This document shows positions 42,033 to 56,746 of a DNA stretch of 64,000 nucleotides, piece after piece; the first letter of the stretch is position 1; each line of letters starts with the position of its first letter. Source of the DNA: Isoetes taiwanensis (lineage: Eukaryota; Streptophyta; Lycopodiopsida; Isoetales; Isoetaceae); the NCBI GenBank assembly GCA_021234155.1, contig JAJEKV010000107.1:2784883-2848882 (forward strand), read 5' to 3'. The position numbers were made by a program, and so were the translations under genes. The notes under the pieces are model-generated. The model saw only the letters and a program-made list of their open reading frames with translations, had not been told where the DNA came from and did no database searches.

Positions 42033-45000
42033 GGAAAGTTCAAAATGTAAAATTGTGTTACTTTTCTGTTCCAATAGTTGAGGCATGTGCTTATAGCTGG
42101 GGTGATTGCCACAATATCCATATTATCGCATGCCCTCAAAAATCTTTAAGGATGCTGAAGGCCAAAAAAAATAAATAAATAAATAAATAAAGTCTGCCAA
42201 GAACTGCATGTGTGTCTCTCATACCTTTGGTGCTGTAGCTTTGATGCTTGACAAACGGACATGAAAAATCAAGTGGCAATCACTTCTTAATATTGTTTGG
42301 AAAGGAGTGATAGTATTTATTTACTGATGAACAAGTTGATTTGGTCTTACCTATCATGCCACCTTTTTGTGCCTATTGGCTTTGTAAAACTATTGCAAGG
42401 ACAGTTTGGTCTTAACCATCAACTATATTTATGTACAAAACCCAGTGCCTATTGGTTTTGTAAAACTATTGCAAGGACGTGTAGGACACAAAAATATTTC
42501 ACTTCAGGTTGTTAAACTTTTATACAAAGTATTGATTGGTCCTATACAAGTGCCCGTTCATCCATATTGGAATAAAAAGTTTATCTGGGGCACTTTGGGA
42601 ATACACTTTCAGTTATCAAGTACAAAAGGCCATATTATAATGCCTAAAATATAGTACCAGCGAGGGATTGTTGTGGAAGCCAAATTCGCAAGCCCTAGCT
42701 CGAATAGGCAGCTTCTTCTATTATGTGTGCAACATTTGTAGCTTGGACGTAAATGTAAGGTAGAGGGTAGGCTACATGTAAAAATAAGGTTAAGGGTAGG
42801 GTAAATTGTGCTTAGACTCGGTGTGTACCACATGACGAAAAGAGTTATAGAGTGCGTGAATGCAATTTGATGATGTCACCTTCTTCAACAGAACTCACAA
42901 AAGAACTTCTTCAATATTTATTGGGCAAAAGAACTCACACTTCTTCAAAAAGGTGGCTATAACTTAGGAGGGAGGGGTATAGAGGACTTTACATGATCTT
43001 GTCCCTGCATACTCTTCAAGAGAAGGAAGCAAAATGCAGCCATGCACAACGATGTGTTGAGATGGTAAACGGGTTAAGTGGGGATTAAAACTATGAAGTA
43101 GCGTGATCATGGATCTGACAGATTTCTATGTTGAACCCTCATGTTATTTTCTAACCTCACAGACTGCTTAAAAAGATAGACCTAATGCTAGAACGACAAT
43201 ACTAGTCGTGAAAAGCGCAGAAATTACCTTCTTTCAAGGCGGTTGCGCGAGATATGAAGGCGATCGGTTTTCGCTGAAGGCGCTGAAATTTTTTTCTAGG
43301 CGCTGGTAATTTGGATCGCGAAGGATCTAAAACTTGGAAGGCTTGTTAATTTATAGGAGGGCTGTCATAATGATGGGCACTTATTACCCGCCATGATGGC
43401 GGTCATTAATGGCCCATCATAATGACGGCCAGCAAATTAAATTTTGGTGGGCGCAATAAATTCTGGATTTGAAATTCTCATTCTCTGTATGGACGCCTCC
43501 ATTAAGTTCAAAATTCTGTATTATGGGGGTAACTTGTTGCTATTCATGGGCCGCGGGGAAGGACAATATAAGACCCACGGCACGTGAGTTTACATAAGAC
43601 AAGACAATGATAGTCATAATACGGCATGGAAACGCCATGCCCAAATGACCAGAATTTGAAATTCAAACTCAATACACCCACCTGAATGGCCTCACCAGCC
43701 ATTCATTCTAACAAAACTTGGGAAGGAGGCTTTTGAGGCGCTGAATAGGTCTTCCAAGGCGATCATCCAAATTTGAAGCATTTGAGGCATCCATCGAAAT
43801 GGAAGGCGATCTTCTAAATTTGAAAGCATTTTCCTGGTGTCTGGACTGCTGAATGTTCTAATTGAAAGCAGGCAAGATATTCTATTAAATTTTGTTTTTA
43901 TTAGATTCAAGCACATCTATTCCAATTTAAAGCCTGTTATATGAAATGCATGATTTAAAGAATACAAGAGGCCCACATTTGTAACTTGTATTCTTTTAAA
44001 GTAATTTCTTGGCTGAAATTAATTTTTAGAAAATAGGAATCACCCCGGCAAAACCAAATGCAGAAGTAATTCGCAAACTTTTTATTCTCTTTTTAAAGTA
44101 GTATCTTGGTTGAAAACAACTTTAGAAAATAGGAATGACCTTGCCAAACCAGTCGCAGCAACTAATTCGTGACATACGCTGTGTTTATCAGAATCAAATC
44201 ACTTTGTAGATCCGCATCCAGATCGAGACGATGATCTTCATCAGCATTCAAGAAGGATGTAGTGGTTAACGCTATCGATTGCGTAAAAAAATGGATACTA
44301 ATTATTGTCTACTATATTCAGATTTCTTGAACAAACCCGTGAGTCCTCAGCTAGATCGTGGGAGCGATCCTGAGCATCACTTACGTCTCCTACTGCTCAA
44401 CTGTATCTTTAAACGAGAATTTAGTGCTTGATAATATCGCCACCACAATTTCTAATAGCACTATCTGCCTTCCTGATTTCGGATGGCTGATTTAAGGTCC
44501 AAAATTAATAATGACTTTCCCAGTGCATTTCTTTCCCTAGAATGTACTTATAGTTCGTAAAATAGGCTCATGACCTATTTTATCAGTCCTCTTGTTGAGA
44601 TAACGGATGATATTGGGTTGCATCCTAACATGAAATGGTTCAATGAGTAACTCCAAACGAGCTATTGGACTTGACGCAATACGTACTTGTAAGAATGTAC
44701 TGTATTCTTTTGTGGATTTTGTCCTTATGCAACCTGATAGTCAGAATGCTATCGTGTTTGTTGTGCTTGAGATAATTTAATTTGAAAGAGTTGTGTCAAC
44801 GTGTATCAATTTAGCTCTTCGATGATGTTTACAAAGCAGTGGAATCTTTCCTGAGTCATCCTAAGTCATGAGTAAGAATATTATACATGTACAAAATTAA
44901 CACCATTAAGTACATTATCTCAAACCTTATAGTATTTTGCAAACCTTAATATATAGTATGCAAAAACTTGTACATGCATACCCCACAAACGAGGATCGTT

Positions 45001-45281
45001 ATGTACGGTCCAGATCTTGGAATAAAGGGCAAATATGCCCATCCGACAGCTCTCGCTGCCCTACGTAACCCCCCGTGTGAATATGCACCCAAACCAAAGG
45101 GGGTTTCAGGGGGATTTTGATTTAAATGTGTTGGATGCAATGGTCTATATTAATTAATGTTAATGATAGTTATGTGTCGATTGCTATATTAAACAATTGG
45201 GCCCCTCTGCCCTTAGGAAGGAATTTCACATATTAGAAACAACGATACAAACTATACTAAATGTTAGAAAACAATGAGAAT
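42033..45281. other. Gene-free spacer, copy B
   Basis: This is the counterpart of 9879-13107, with the same direct repeat pair (about 42371-42477) and no recognised gene. A pentanucleotide run at its end (45282-45302) marks the likely LINE 3' tail. Confidence 0.5.
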
Positions 45282-48200
45282 AGAATAGAATAGAATAGAA
45301 TTGTTTTTATCGTCCCACGGAGACCAATCGCCTATGGGACCCAATATAAAAAGTAGCCAGCCACATTACCGCCTTGGGATAAAACCCCTCTTGAAAAGGG
45401 TTTTCGAGGAAAACCGCGGGCGTTAATAAGACTCGGGCCGACATCAATTAAATGGTTGACTAGGCATATCCGGTGCCCTCAAGTCCAAAGATTTCTGAAT
45501 GTATGATCCGAAAGTGAGCTGACCAAGTCGCCCGCATCATGTGTAGCGCTCATCGGTCTAATCAACCGAGCATAGCGTGTCCGGACCATCATATATTTGG
45601 CAGGTCCGGAAAGTGTGACACTCATCCTCAACAAACTCCGCCCGGCAAAGACCGACAAACCCTATCCCGATGTGGCTCCCCAATCCATCGACTGCCTCAA
45701 TCCGGAGATGGTGGGCACCTCGTATAATGGAGGCGATATGCCCGCATCTTTTCATGGGCGTATGTGAACGTAGGTAGCGGCCAGGGCCTCGCTCTAATGT
45801 GGGATTTATGTGCTGCTTGTAATGTGTTGTTTTGACTTGCTCCGCAGCCCCGAATCCCAAAGCTTGCTGGAGAAACAAGTCTCAGTCACACGAGCCAGCC
45901 TCGCTTTACATGGATGCACATGTGCTCGGACATTCCATCTAGTTAGCCATCGCACTTTTTATCCTTCCAACAATTCTTGAGTCGCTAGGTCCCATTGCCA
46001 CCGTGATAAGCTGCGCGGTAGAGACGATCATCATCCATATTTACCACCTTTCTCGGAAATAGACGATGTGTCTATCAAGGGCCGCTGCAAGGGCGGCGTG
46101 AAACCCGCCTCCCCGCAACAAAATTTGATATGGGACCGTGGATTTCACCCGAAAGTGCCCGCTAAGAAGGCCTTCGCGCACCTGCTCTAAGTCGCCCAAG
46201 TAGCAAGGGACACCACATCGGGCCCCGCACTTCAACTCCGCATAAAAAGAATCCGCTCTACCAATACCCCCAACAGATGTGCCCGATGCCCCCAATCATA
46301 TAGTTCTCGCTATGTGGTTATTGTTCTCGCATTGCATAGAGTGCTTTCCCAAACCGGCCGCTACACACAATCTTATGGAAGTGTCCCAAAGATAGTGTAG
46401 AAGGAAACTCCACTCCCGTGATACTTGTAGGTGGGTGTCACCTCCACTTGTTGCCCTCGATAAGGAATGAAGGGGCCTTGGATGGCGCTGAGGATGAGAT
46501 TAAGACCACCTTGGTCTTGGCCGATTGACCTTCATGTCCGTGGGTCTCGGCAATGTATCCAGAGCATCTAAGTGAGACTCGATATCCTCCGGAGTGTGAG
46601 CTAAGAGGTCAACATCGCCGCATAGATGAGTTGTCCGATGACCGATGCAAAAGTTGGGTCCGCCACCCCCATTGTCCATGAGCCGTTGTTCCAACCGGTC
46701 AATGTACGCACCAAACAATGTTGGGGAAAGAGGACATCTCTGGCGACCCCAATATCGCTAGTGAATGGTTGTCCCGCCATCCGTGATTCCGCCTGCATAA
46801 CTCTCGCATAACCTCGTGACCGCATTTTGCATATCCACAGAACCTCTAGTTGCCGCAATCTTTCCCATAACTTTTCCCCGAGGCACGGTGTCAAAAGCCT
46901 TCGCGAAAGCAACAAAGCAAAGAATACAGTCCCGCCGACGGTTTCTCGCTTATCCTCAACCAAAGTCCTCAATGTGAAGATATGATCAATGGTTGAATGC
47001 CTGGGTCCGAACCCCGCTTGTGTGAGAGCTCGCGACACTGCTGTTTCCGCCCACCGTCAACTGTTGCTCAATAATGCCAGCTTAGCAGCTTTGGCAAACA
47101 CCGAACCAACCATGATTGTTCGGTAATTGGTTGGACTATGTAGATCTCCCCTTGTAAATGGGGACAACTCGCTTGTGGTCCATCACCGGGAAAAATCCTT
47201 CCCCTCAGAGGCCTGCTGGAACATAGTGGTTAGGACTGGTACCATAGGCTCCCCTCCCACTTGAGCAACTCGCCGCGCATACCATCCAGTCCGCTGTTTT
47301 CCCATTGGCCAAATGCTGCACCCGGGTAACATCATCCTCCTCGTGATTTCTAATGTCGGACCATTCTCCGGGGGTATGAGTGCTCGTGTCCCTTGGGGAT
47401 CATAGAGTTGCCGCAGGTATTGTTCCCACCGCCATTAGTGATGTTCCCCATAGGTCGGGCTGGCTTTCAAGAACCTTTGCGCCAAAAGATTCTAGGATGG
47501 CTTTTCAACATGGAAAACATTTCCCTTTGATGACGCGGTAATGTAATCGAGATTTCTTTGCCTTCAAGAAAGCACGACATCGTGGTGGTGGCATGTGGGC
47601 GCATTGCAGATCTCGGTGGATCCGCGAGCCGGGCATTTGTATTCCTTACACTCAAAGATCAAACCACCGATTAATCTGGGAATGTTGCAGCCCCCGTGAT
47701 ACCTCTCGCATGCTATCCCAAAAACATCTTTCTCGCAAATGCTCAAGGAGCTCAATCACCACCCGCTTGTCGCTTAGCGTGGGGGGCCCGCAAAATTCCC
47801 TCAAAGGTCATCTATGAGCATATCAAGATAATCCTTTGCCTCGCCATAATCCAATCGCAGTTTAGGTATACAAGGAGCTGCCAGAGAAGGGGTTCTAGCA
47901 GCCCGCCAAGCCAACTCCGCAGTAGAGTGGAAGGTGATCCGAGTCCTGCCTCCTCATCTCTACCGGCTCAGTGCCTCACCCGAAAGTGGTTGATCAAATG
48001 TACATCCCCGGCCCAACTAATAGATAGTCCACCACACCAGATCCTCCACCATGATTCTCTTGTCCCGCAGTGCACTTACAGGAGGAAGGCCACTATGCCA
48101 GCCATTACAAATTACCAAGTCAAAGACACCACATAGTAGAAAGCAACCGCCGCCAAAGCGCCGGACTGACTATCATCCGATGTTCAGGGGCTGCCGCCCA

Positions 48201-49826
48201 AGGGCGCAAATTACCAGAACACATCCCGAGCCAAAGGATCAAGTCTCATGGGCTGCTCTACTCCCGTCCGCATTGAAGTCCCCAAGGAGTACCACACTAC
48301 CCAACCGTTTATGTTGTTGTATGTCATCATATAGATCGACATATGGAGCTAGCCTGCCCACATCCGAAAGTGGGCATGGTAAAAGTTGCTTTCAAGATGT
48401 GGAAAGTAGCAAGCAGCCAAGAAGAGAGGGTTGCCACTACAATTCTGCACCCCGCATCTACAAGTACCGCTAGGTTCACCAATCTTGTGCGTGAAGACCG
48501 ACCGTACAAAGACTCCCTTGTAGAATAACAGCAACCCTCCATGTCCCCTATTGCCCGTGCAAAATTATTGAAGATCGAGAAATGTTGATAGCCTAAAAGA
48601 TCGTAGCCTATGTCCCGGTGGCTCCCATGTCTCCATGAGGAAGATGAGATCCATACCGCAGAAAGAACAGAGTTGAGACTATCCCCCCTTCCTCGCCATG
48701 GGAAACCCTCGACAATTCCAGGAGACCACCAAGGCACATTCCCTATTTGTTAGCAGCCGAGGCATGCGCAGATTGAGTTGTGGGGAAGAGGGGAAGCTGT
48801 AGCGCATCGAGCCATGTGGACAGAGTGAGAAGTGAGGGGGTTGGGGCAGAGGAGAAGCAAAGAGGAGTTGGGGTGGCATATGACCGAGGAGTAGTGGCAA
48901 AGGGCGCGCAGGGCATGGGGCGGGAGCAGATCTGGAGGAGCATGATCGAGGAGGTGGGGCCGCAGCCAATGGCTTGGAGGGTCCGCACCAACATTCGTGA
49001 GCAAAAATGTGCATCTTGCTCAACTAGTCCCGCAGCCCCTCCTTGACAAATGGACTTTGTTGCGCTTAGGGTGAGGTCTCGGGTCCACATACAAGGATGT
49101 TCCTTCAATTGCTTGCCCCGGGCGCTAGATGGCATCCCGCACGGCATATCCGCTACTATGAATATGACAATACGGTTGTAGGCGTAACGCCGAGCACCAT
49201 GACTACCGGCTCGAAAGCAATGTGTACGTGCCCGTGCAATGTCAAACGATTGATGATCCGCGATCCGAGCTCCGAATGAGATTCTCTCCTCTTCTTCCCA
49301 AGCAGGCCAACGGATCACCAAATTATGACCTTCCGCTTCACGCTCACTAAGCTGCGTGGATCAACGCTTTGCCGGGATAGCATGTACCGGGCCGCCCTCG
49401 TGAGTTGAAGGCGCTGTTCGATGTCCATGAACAGGAGGGTTCTGCTGGCGGGAGGGAATGGTGAAGTAGGGTGTCGGTGCTCCGCCTAAACCGACTTCGC
49501 ATGGGTGCTTGAGCATGGGTGGCACCGAGGTGCCCGAGATTGCCTCCCGCCAAGCCGAGAGCTCAGCCCCCGCTCTGAATTGTTTCGCCGCCAACTCTGA
49601 TACACAATTTTGCAAGGCCTCGTGTGCATTGGCATGGAGTCCTTTCCCGCTGGATTGTAGCTTCTCAGAGTTCGTGTGCCTCTTTGCTCTTGAACAAGGG
49701 AACGCTTGTTCCAACTTCAGATCCTAGAGGTAATTACATCATCCGTCCGGCGTGAAGGTGATCTCCATTGTGCCGATCCCGCTATGAAGGGTTCGCCAGC
49801 AAATCGACTTTCGTTAGTTGCTATCC
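45282..49826 (-). mobile_element. Non-LTR retrotransposon, 3' part, copy B
   Basis: This has the same layout as copy A and in places is clearer. The RT region (about 47240-46500) reads AGFGPRHSTIDHIFTLRTL, EKLWERLRQLEVLW, GQPFTSDIG, then YIDRLEQRLMDNGGG and DVDLLAHTPEDIESHLDALD. Downstream are EGLLSGHFRVKSTVPYQILL (near 46180) and a Cys/His tail VEDECHTFRTC (near 45620). The endonuclease (about 48740-48250) shows IVVATLSSW and related pieces. Frames are still split many times. The tail at 45282-45302 is a TTCTA run on the minus strand. Confidence 0.82.
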
Positions 49827-49849
49827 AAACACTACAAGGGATAGTCGAC

Positions 49850-50395
49850 GCCCAATGACGCCGCGACGCCGGCGAACGACGGGTCGTTGCCGAACAATAT
49901 CAATTTACATCGCCGCTCAACGACGCATAACGCCGCTTCGACGCCGCTCAACCACGCCGTGGATGACGCGGTTCGATTGGCCCAAGGTGGTATGGTGGTA
50001 CCGCCGCTGCCGGGCAGCCTCGCGCGTCAAAACACGCCACCGAATGTCCGCTGAACGACGCCTCACGTAGGCCGACGCGGGTAATTCCCGGCCAAGGTGG
50101 TTTGCCGACATGCCAGGGCTTGCACGCCAATCACTTGTTCTCGCATCGTCGACATGACGCCGTTGAACGACGACTAAAAATGACGCGGACCGGGCCAAAT
50201 TCGCGGGTTTACCGACATGCCGCCAGCGTCGGCACGCCAAAGTGTCCCGCCATCGCCGACATGACGCCGTTAAACGACGCCGAATATCCGACGCGGGTAA
50301 AGAAGTTTTGCCACCGCGGGTCGGGTATCGCCCGCCGCTTCCACGCCATTGTCGCCAGAGCCATCGTAAGCAACGCCGCTTAACGACGTTACTTT
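49850..50395 (+). repeat. CACTA left subterminal palindromic repeats, copy B
   Basis: GC-rich motif variants such as GACGCCGTTAAACGACGCC (near 50263) are repeated up to a T/A homopolymer tract at 50392-50445. Confidence 0.75.
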
Positions 50396-50471
50396 TTTTT
50401 TTTTTTTTGGGAAAAAAAAAACGCGGCGAAAAAAAAAAAAAAAATTAATACCGACGCTGCTTTATCGCTTG

Positions 50472-53400
50472 AAATGCCAAAATTACCCTATGGACTAAGT
50501 TACACGGCCAGGCTTTGCAAAAAACGACACACACTTACGCCCCTACATTGCAAAGATTCAATGTAACCACCTCCCAGGCCAATTGACTACGAAAGTGTGT
50601 TGCACATGAGATAGTTTGGCGCTTTCGAGAAGGGGTGGCCTTCGCCACAAAACTTGGTCCCTAGGGCAATGTCGACGCTCGAGTCCATTGGCGTAGCCAA
50701 TCACGGTTCCCGAGAGGGAAAGTTGCCCGCTCCGCTGCCGTGGCCTTCGGGAGAGGACTTTTGGGGCAAGCCGCCTCGGTGGTTTTTAGGGTCCGTGGCT
50801 CGGGGCCAACACCCCCTACGCCAAGACACCTGCGAAGGTCCTAGTCGAATCCGACAAGGATAGAGCCTCCTCAAACGTAAAACCCTATGAGCTGCCGTGT
50901 TCTAGCGTGGTTTGGCGCTTTTGGGTGCCGAAGTTTGGTCTTTGCACTTGGGACGGGGCGATCACATGCGCTTGAGAACCCGGGCAAGGGGAACTGACGG
51001 AATGGAGTTTGACCTCGAATCCTCCCCGCTGTGGCGCTTAGAAGTCAAGGCCCGCTTTTGCAGAGCAAGACATTCGTAAATTCGTAATTAATGCATAGTA
51101 CGGACTTAAATTCTGATTTTTGTCACTAGCATCCTAAGTCATCGCCAACATACAAAGCAACTTTCAAAAATTTTTGATATGGTTTAGATCAAATAGTTTG
51201 CACTAGAACGGTCCGGCAAAAATGTTGTTGGGCAGCCGAGCCGGGCACACTTGCCCAAGTCAAACAAGGCCGACCTTGCAAGGCCTCCTCATTAGAGGGG
51301 AGAGTCCAACCCCGTGAGGCGAGCCCCAAAAAGCTTCCCCGAGGCAGCCTTTTCCGGCAAAGTTCACGGGGCGACGCTAAAGACCACACTCCCGGATCTC
51401 TGCCTCCCGTGATCCCACCGCTGAATCCTTTGTTCCGTGAACCTGGTCCGAGAAGGTCCAAAAATCCAACATCCGTCCGAGAACATATCAAACCGCTGCC
51501 GCCCCCAAGGGCGACAAGCAGAAAACCAAAGTGTTTTGTCGTCGGACATTGCGAGGTTCAAATGCCGAACCGACTTCGCCACATTGTCCTGAATGCCAAA
51601 ATTACCCTAGGGACCAAGTTACACCTGGCCGGCTTTTGCAAAAAGAAAGAAACACTTACGCCTCTACATTGCAAAGATTCAAAGCCAGCCCACCTCCTAG
51701 GCCAATTGACTACGAAAGTGTGTTGCACATGAGATAGTTTGGCGCTTCTTCGAGAAGGGGTGGGCTTCGCCACAAAAACTTGGTCCCTAGGGCAATGTCG
51801 ACGCTCGAGTCCATTGGCGCAGAGACATCATCACTGCCCGAGAGGGGAGTTGCCCGTCCGTCGCCGTGGCCTTCGGGAGAGGAATTTTGGGGCAAGCCGC
51901 CTCCGGTTTTAGGGTCCGCGGCTCAAGGCCAACACCCCCTACATCAAGACACGGCTAAAGGTCCTAGTCAAATCGACAAGGATAGAGCCCCAAACGAAAC
52001 CCTATGAGCTGCCGTGTTCTAGCAGGTTTGGCGCTTTTGGGTGCCGAAGTTTTGGTCTTTTGCACTTGGGACGGGTCGATCACATGCGCTTGAGAACGCC
52101 AAGCAAGGGGAACTGACGGAATGGAGTTTGGACCTGTATCCTCCCGCTGTGGCGCTTAGAAGTCAAGGGCCGCTTTTGCAAAGAGTAAGACATTCGTAAA
52201 ATTGGTAATTAATGCATAGTACGGACTTAAATTCTGATTTTTTGTCACCTAGCATCCTAAGTCATCGCCAACATACAGCCAACTTTCAAAAATTTTGGAT
52301 ATGGTTTAGATCAAATAGTTTGCACTAGAACGGTCCGGCAGCTCGTTGTTGGGCAGCCGAAAGCCGCACACTTGCCCAAGTCAAACAAGGCCAGGACCTT
52401 GCAAGGCCTCCTCATTAGAGGGGAGAGTCCAACCCCGTGAGGCGAGCCCCAAAAGCTTCCCCGAGGCGCTTTTTCTCGGCAAATAGCTCACGGGGCGACG
52501 CTAAAGACCACACTCCCGATCTCGCCTCCCGTGATCCCACCGCTGAATCCTTTGTTCCAGGAACCTGGTCCGAAGGTCCAAAAATCCAACATCCGGCCCG
52601 AGAACATATCAAACCGCTGCCGCCCCGGCGACAAAGTAGAAACCAAAGTGTTTTGTCGTTCTGACATTAAGTGAGGTTCAAATGCTGAACCGACTTCGCC
52701 ACATCGTCCTAATGCCAAAATTACCCTAGGGACCAAGTTACACCTGGCCAGTTTTGGTAAAAAGAAAGAAACACTTACGCCTCTACATTGCAAAGATTCG
52801 CCAGCCCACCTCCTAAGCCAATTGACTACGAAAGTGTGTTGCACATGAGATAGTTTGGCGCTTCTTCGAGAAGAGGTGGGCTTCGCCACAAAACTTGGTC
52901 CCTAGGGCAATGTCGACGCTCGAGTCCATTGGCGAGACGCATCACTGCCCGAGAGGGGAGCGCCCGTCCGCCGCCAGGCCTTTGGGAGAGGAATTTTGGG
53001 GCAAGCCGCCTCCTGTGGTTTTAGGGTCCGTGCTCAAGGCCAACACCCCCTCTACATCAAGACACGGGCAAGAAGGTCCTAGTCAAATCTGACAAGGATA
53101 GAGCCTCAAACGTAAAACCCTATGAGCTGCCGTGTTCCCAGCAGTGGTTTGCGCTTTGGGTGCCGAAGTTTTGGTCTTTTGCACTTGGGACGGGCCGATC
53201 ACATGCAGCTTGAGAACGCTGGGCAAGGGGAACTGACGGAATGGAGTTTGGACCTGCATCCTCCCGCTGTGGCGCTAGAAGTCAAGGGCCGCTTTTGCAA
53301 AGAGAGTAAGACATTCGTAAATTCGTAATTAATGCATAGTACGGACTTAAATTCTGATTTTTGTCGCCTAGCATCCTAAGTCATCGCCAACATACAGCCA

Positions 53401-56400
53401 ACTTTCAAAAATTTTGATATGGTTTAGATCAAATAGTTTGCACTAGAACGGTCCGCAGCTCTCGTTGTTGGGCAGCCGAAGCCGCACACTTGCCCAAGTC
53501 AAACAAGGCCGTGACCTTGCAAGGCCTCCCTCATTAGAGGGGAGAGTCCAACCCCGTGAGGCGAGCCCCAAAAGCTTCCCCCGAGGCGCCTTTTCCGGCA
53601 AATACCCTCACGGGCGACGCTAAAAGACCACACTCCCGATCTCTTGCCTCCCGTGATCCCACCGCTGAATCCTTTGTTCCAGAACCTGGTCCGAGAAGGT
53701 CCAAAAATCCAACATCCGTCCCGGGAGAACATATCAAACCGCTGCCGCCCCGGCGGCGATAGTAGAAACCAAAGTGTTTTGTCGTCGGACATTGCGAGGT
53801 CTCAAATGCCGAACCGACTTCGCCACATCAGTCCTAATGCCAAAATTACCCTAGGGACCAAGTTACACCGGGCCAGTTTTGCAAAAGAAAGAAACACTTA
53901 CGCCTCTACATTGCAAAGATTCGCCAGCCCACCTCCTAGGCCAATTGACTCACGAAAGTGTGTTGCACATTAGATAGTTTGGCGCTTCTTCGAGAAGGGT
54001 GGGCTTCGCCACAAAACTTGGTCCCTAGGGCAATGTCGACGCTCGAGTCCATTGGCGAGAGAGACATCACGCCCGAGAGGGGAAGCTGCCCGTCCCGGCC
54101 GCCGTGGCCTTTGGGAGAGGAATTTTGGGGCAAGCCGCCCCTCGTGGTTTTAGGGTCCGCGTTCAAGGCCAACACCCCCTCTACATCAAGACACAAGAAG
54201 GTCCTAGTCAAAGCCGACAAGCATAGAGTCCAAACGTGAAAACCCTATGAGTTGCCGTGTTCTAGCAGGTTTTGCGCTTTGGGTGCCGAAGTTTTGGTCT
54301 TTGCACTTGGGACGGGGCCAATCACATGCAGCTTGAGAACGCCAAGCAAGGGGAACTGACGGAATGGAGTTTGACCTCAGCATTCCGCTGTGGCGCTTAG
54401 AAGTCAAGGCCCGCTTTTGCAGAGGCAAGACATTCGTGAATTCGTAATTAATGCATAGTACCGGACTTAAATTCTGATTTTTGTCGCCTAGCATCCTAAG
54501 TCATCGCCAACATACATGCCAACTTTCAAAAATTTTGGATAAGGTTTAGATCAAATAGTTTGCACTAGAACGGTCCCGGGCAGCTCGTTGTTGGGCAGCC
54601 GAAGCCGCACACTTGCCCAAGTCAAACAAGGCCGACCTTGCAAGGCCTCCTCATTAGAGGGGAGAGTCCAACCCCGTGAGGCGAGCCCCCAAAAGCTTCC
54701 CCGAGGCAGCCTTTTCTCGGGTAAACCACGGGGCGTGACGCTAAAGACCACACTCCCCGATTCTGCCTCGTGATCCCAATCGCTGAATCCTTTGTTCCGT
54801 GAACCTGGTCCGAAAGGTCCAAAAATCCAACATCCGGCCCGAGAACATATCAAACCGCTGCCGCCCCCCATGGGCGACAAAAGAGAAACCAAAGTGTTTT
54901 GTCGCTCGACATTGTGAGGTTCAAATGCCGAACCGACTTCGCCACATCGTCCTTTAATGCCAAAATTACCCTAGGGACCAAGTTATACCTACGGGCTTTG
55001 CAAAAGAAACAAACACTTACGCCTACATTGCAGATTCAAAGAACCACCTCCTAGGCCAATTGACTACGAAAGTGTTGCACATGAGATAGTTTGGCTTTTT
55101 TCGAAGGGTGGGCTTCGCCACAAAACTTGGTCCCTAGGGCAATGTCGACGCTCGAGTCCATTGGCGCAGACGCATCACCTGCCTGAGAGGGGAAGTTGCC
55201 CGTCCCCGCCGCTGTGGCCTTTGGGAGAGGAATTTTGGGCAAGCCGCCCCGTGGTTTTAGGGTCCGTGGTCAAGGCCAACACCCCCCGAGAGGGGAAGCG
55301 TCTACATCAAGACACGGGCGCAAGGTCCTAGTCAAATCGACAAGGATAGAGCCTCCAAACGTAAACCCTATGAGTTGCCGTGTTCTAGCAGTGGTTTGGC
55401 GCTTTGGGTGCCGAAGTTTTGGTCTTTTGCACTTGGGACGCGGGCCGCATCACATGCGCTTGAGAACGCTGGCAAGGGGAACCGACGGAATGGAGTTTGG
55501 ACCTGTATCTCCCGCCAGTGGCGCTTAGAAGTCAAGGGTCGCTTTTGCAAAGAGCAAGACATTCGTAGAATTCGTAATTAATGCATAGTACGGACTTAAA
55601 TTCTGATTTTTGTCGCCTAGCTTCCTAAGTCATCGCCAACATACGCCCAACTTTCAAAAATTTTGATAAGGTTTAGATCAAATAGTTTGCACTAGAAACG
55701 GTCCGGGCTTACTCGTTGTTGGGCAAATCGAGCCGCACACTTGCCCAAGTCAAACAAGGCCAGACCTTGCAAGGCCTCCTCATTAGAGGGGAGAGTCCAA
55801 CCCCGTGAGGCGAAGCCCCAAAAGCTTCCCCCGAGGCAAAATTTTCCTCGGCAAGTACCCACCGGGTGTACGCTAAAGACCACACTCCCGATCTCTGCCT
55901 CGTGATCCGACCGCTGAATCCTTTGTTCCAGAACCTGGTCCGAGAAGGTCCAAAAATCCAACATCCGGCCCCGAGAACATATCAAACCAAGCGCCCCCGC
56001 GGGCGACATTGTAGAAACCAAAGTGTTTTGTCGTCGGACATTGCGAGGTTCAAATGCCGATCCGACTTTGCCACATCGTCCGAATGCCAAAATTACCCTA
56101 GGGACCAAGTTACACCTGGCCGGGCTTTGCAAAAGAAAGAAACACTTACGCCTCTACATTGCAAAGATTCGCCCACCTCCTAGGCCAATTGACTACGGTT
56201 GTTGCACATGAGATAGTTTGGCGCTTTTCAGAAGGGGTGGGCTTCGCCACAAACTTGGTCCCTAGGGCAATGTCGACGCCTGAGTCCATTGGCGTAGACA
56301 TCACGGTTCCGAGGGAAGGAAGGTCGGCCCGCCGCCAGGCCTTTGGGAGAGGACTTTGGGGCAAGCCGCTTCCGGTGGTTTTAGGGTCCGTGGTTCGTGT

Positions 56401-56746
56401 CAACACCCCCTCTACGCCAAGACACGACGCAAGGTCCTAGTCAACTGGACAAGCATAGAGCCCAAACGTAAACCCTATGAGTTGCCAGTTCTAGCAGTGG
56501 TTTGGCGCTTTGGGTGCCGAAGTTTTGGTCTTTTTCACTTGGGACGTGCCAATCACATGCGCTTGAGAACCCAAGCAAGGGGAACTGACGGAATGGAGTT
56601 TGACCTCAGATTCTCCCGCTGTGGCGCTTAGAAGTCAAGGCCCGCTTTGCGCAGAGAGAAGACATTCAGAAATTCGTGAATTAATGCATAGTACCTGACT
56701 TAAATTTGATTTTTGTCAGCTAGCATCCTAAGTCATCGCCAACATA
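50472..56746 (+). repeat. 1.1-kb tandem array inside CACTA, about 5.6 units (copy B)
   Basis: Units start at 50472, 51592, 52711, 53836, 54956 and 56083. The period is 1.12-1.13 kb and the last unit is cut after about 660 bp, at the same place in the unit as in copy A. The first unit differs in both copies in the same way (CCCTATGGACTAAG where the others have CCCTAGGGACCAAG), so the array ends are conserved and the change in number was internal. Confidence 0.93.
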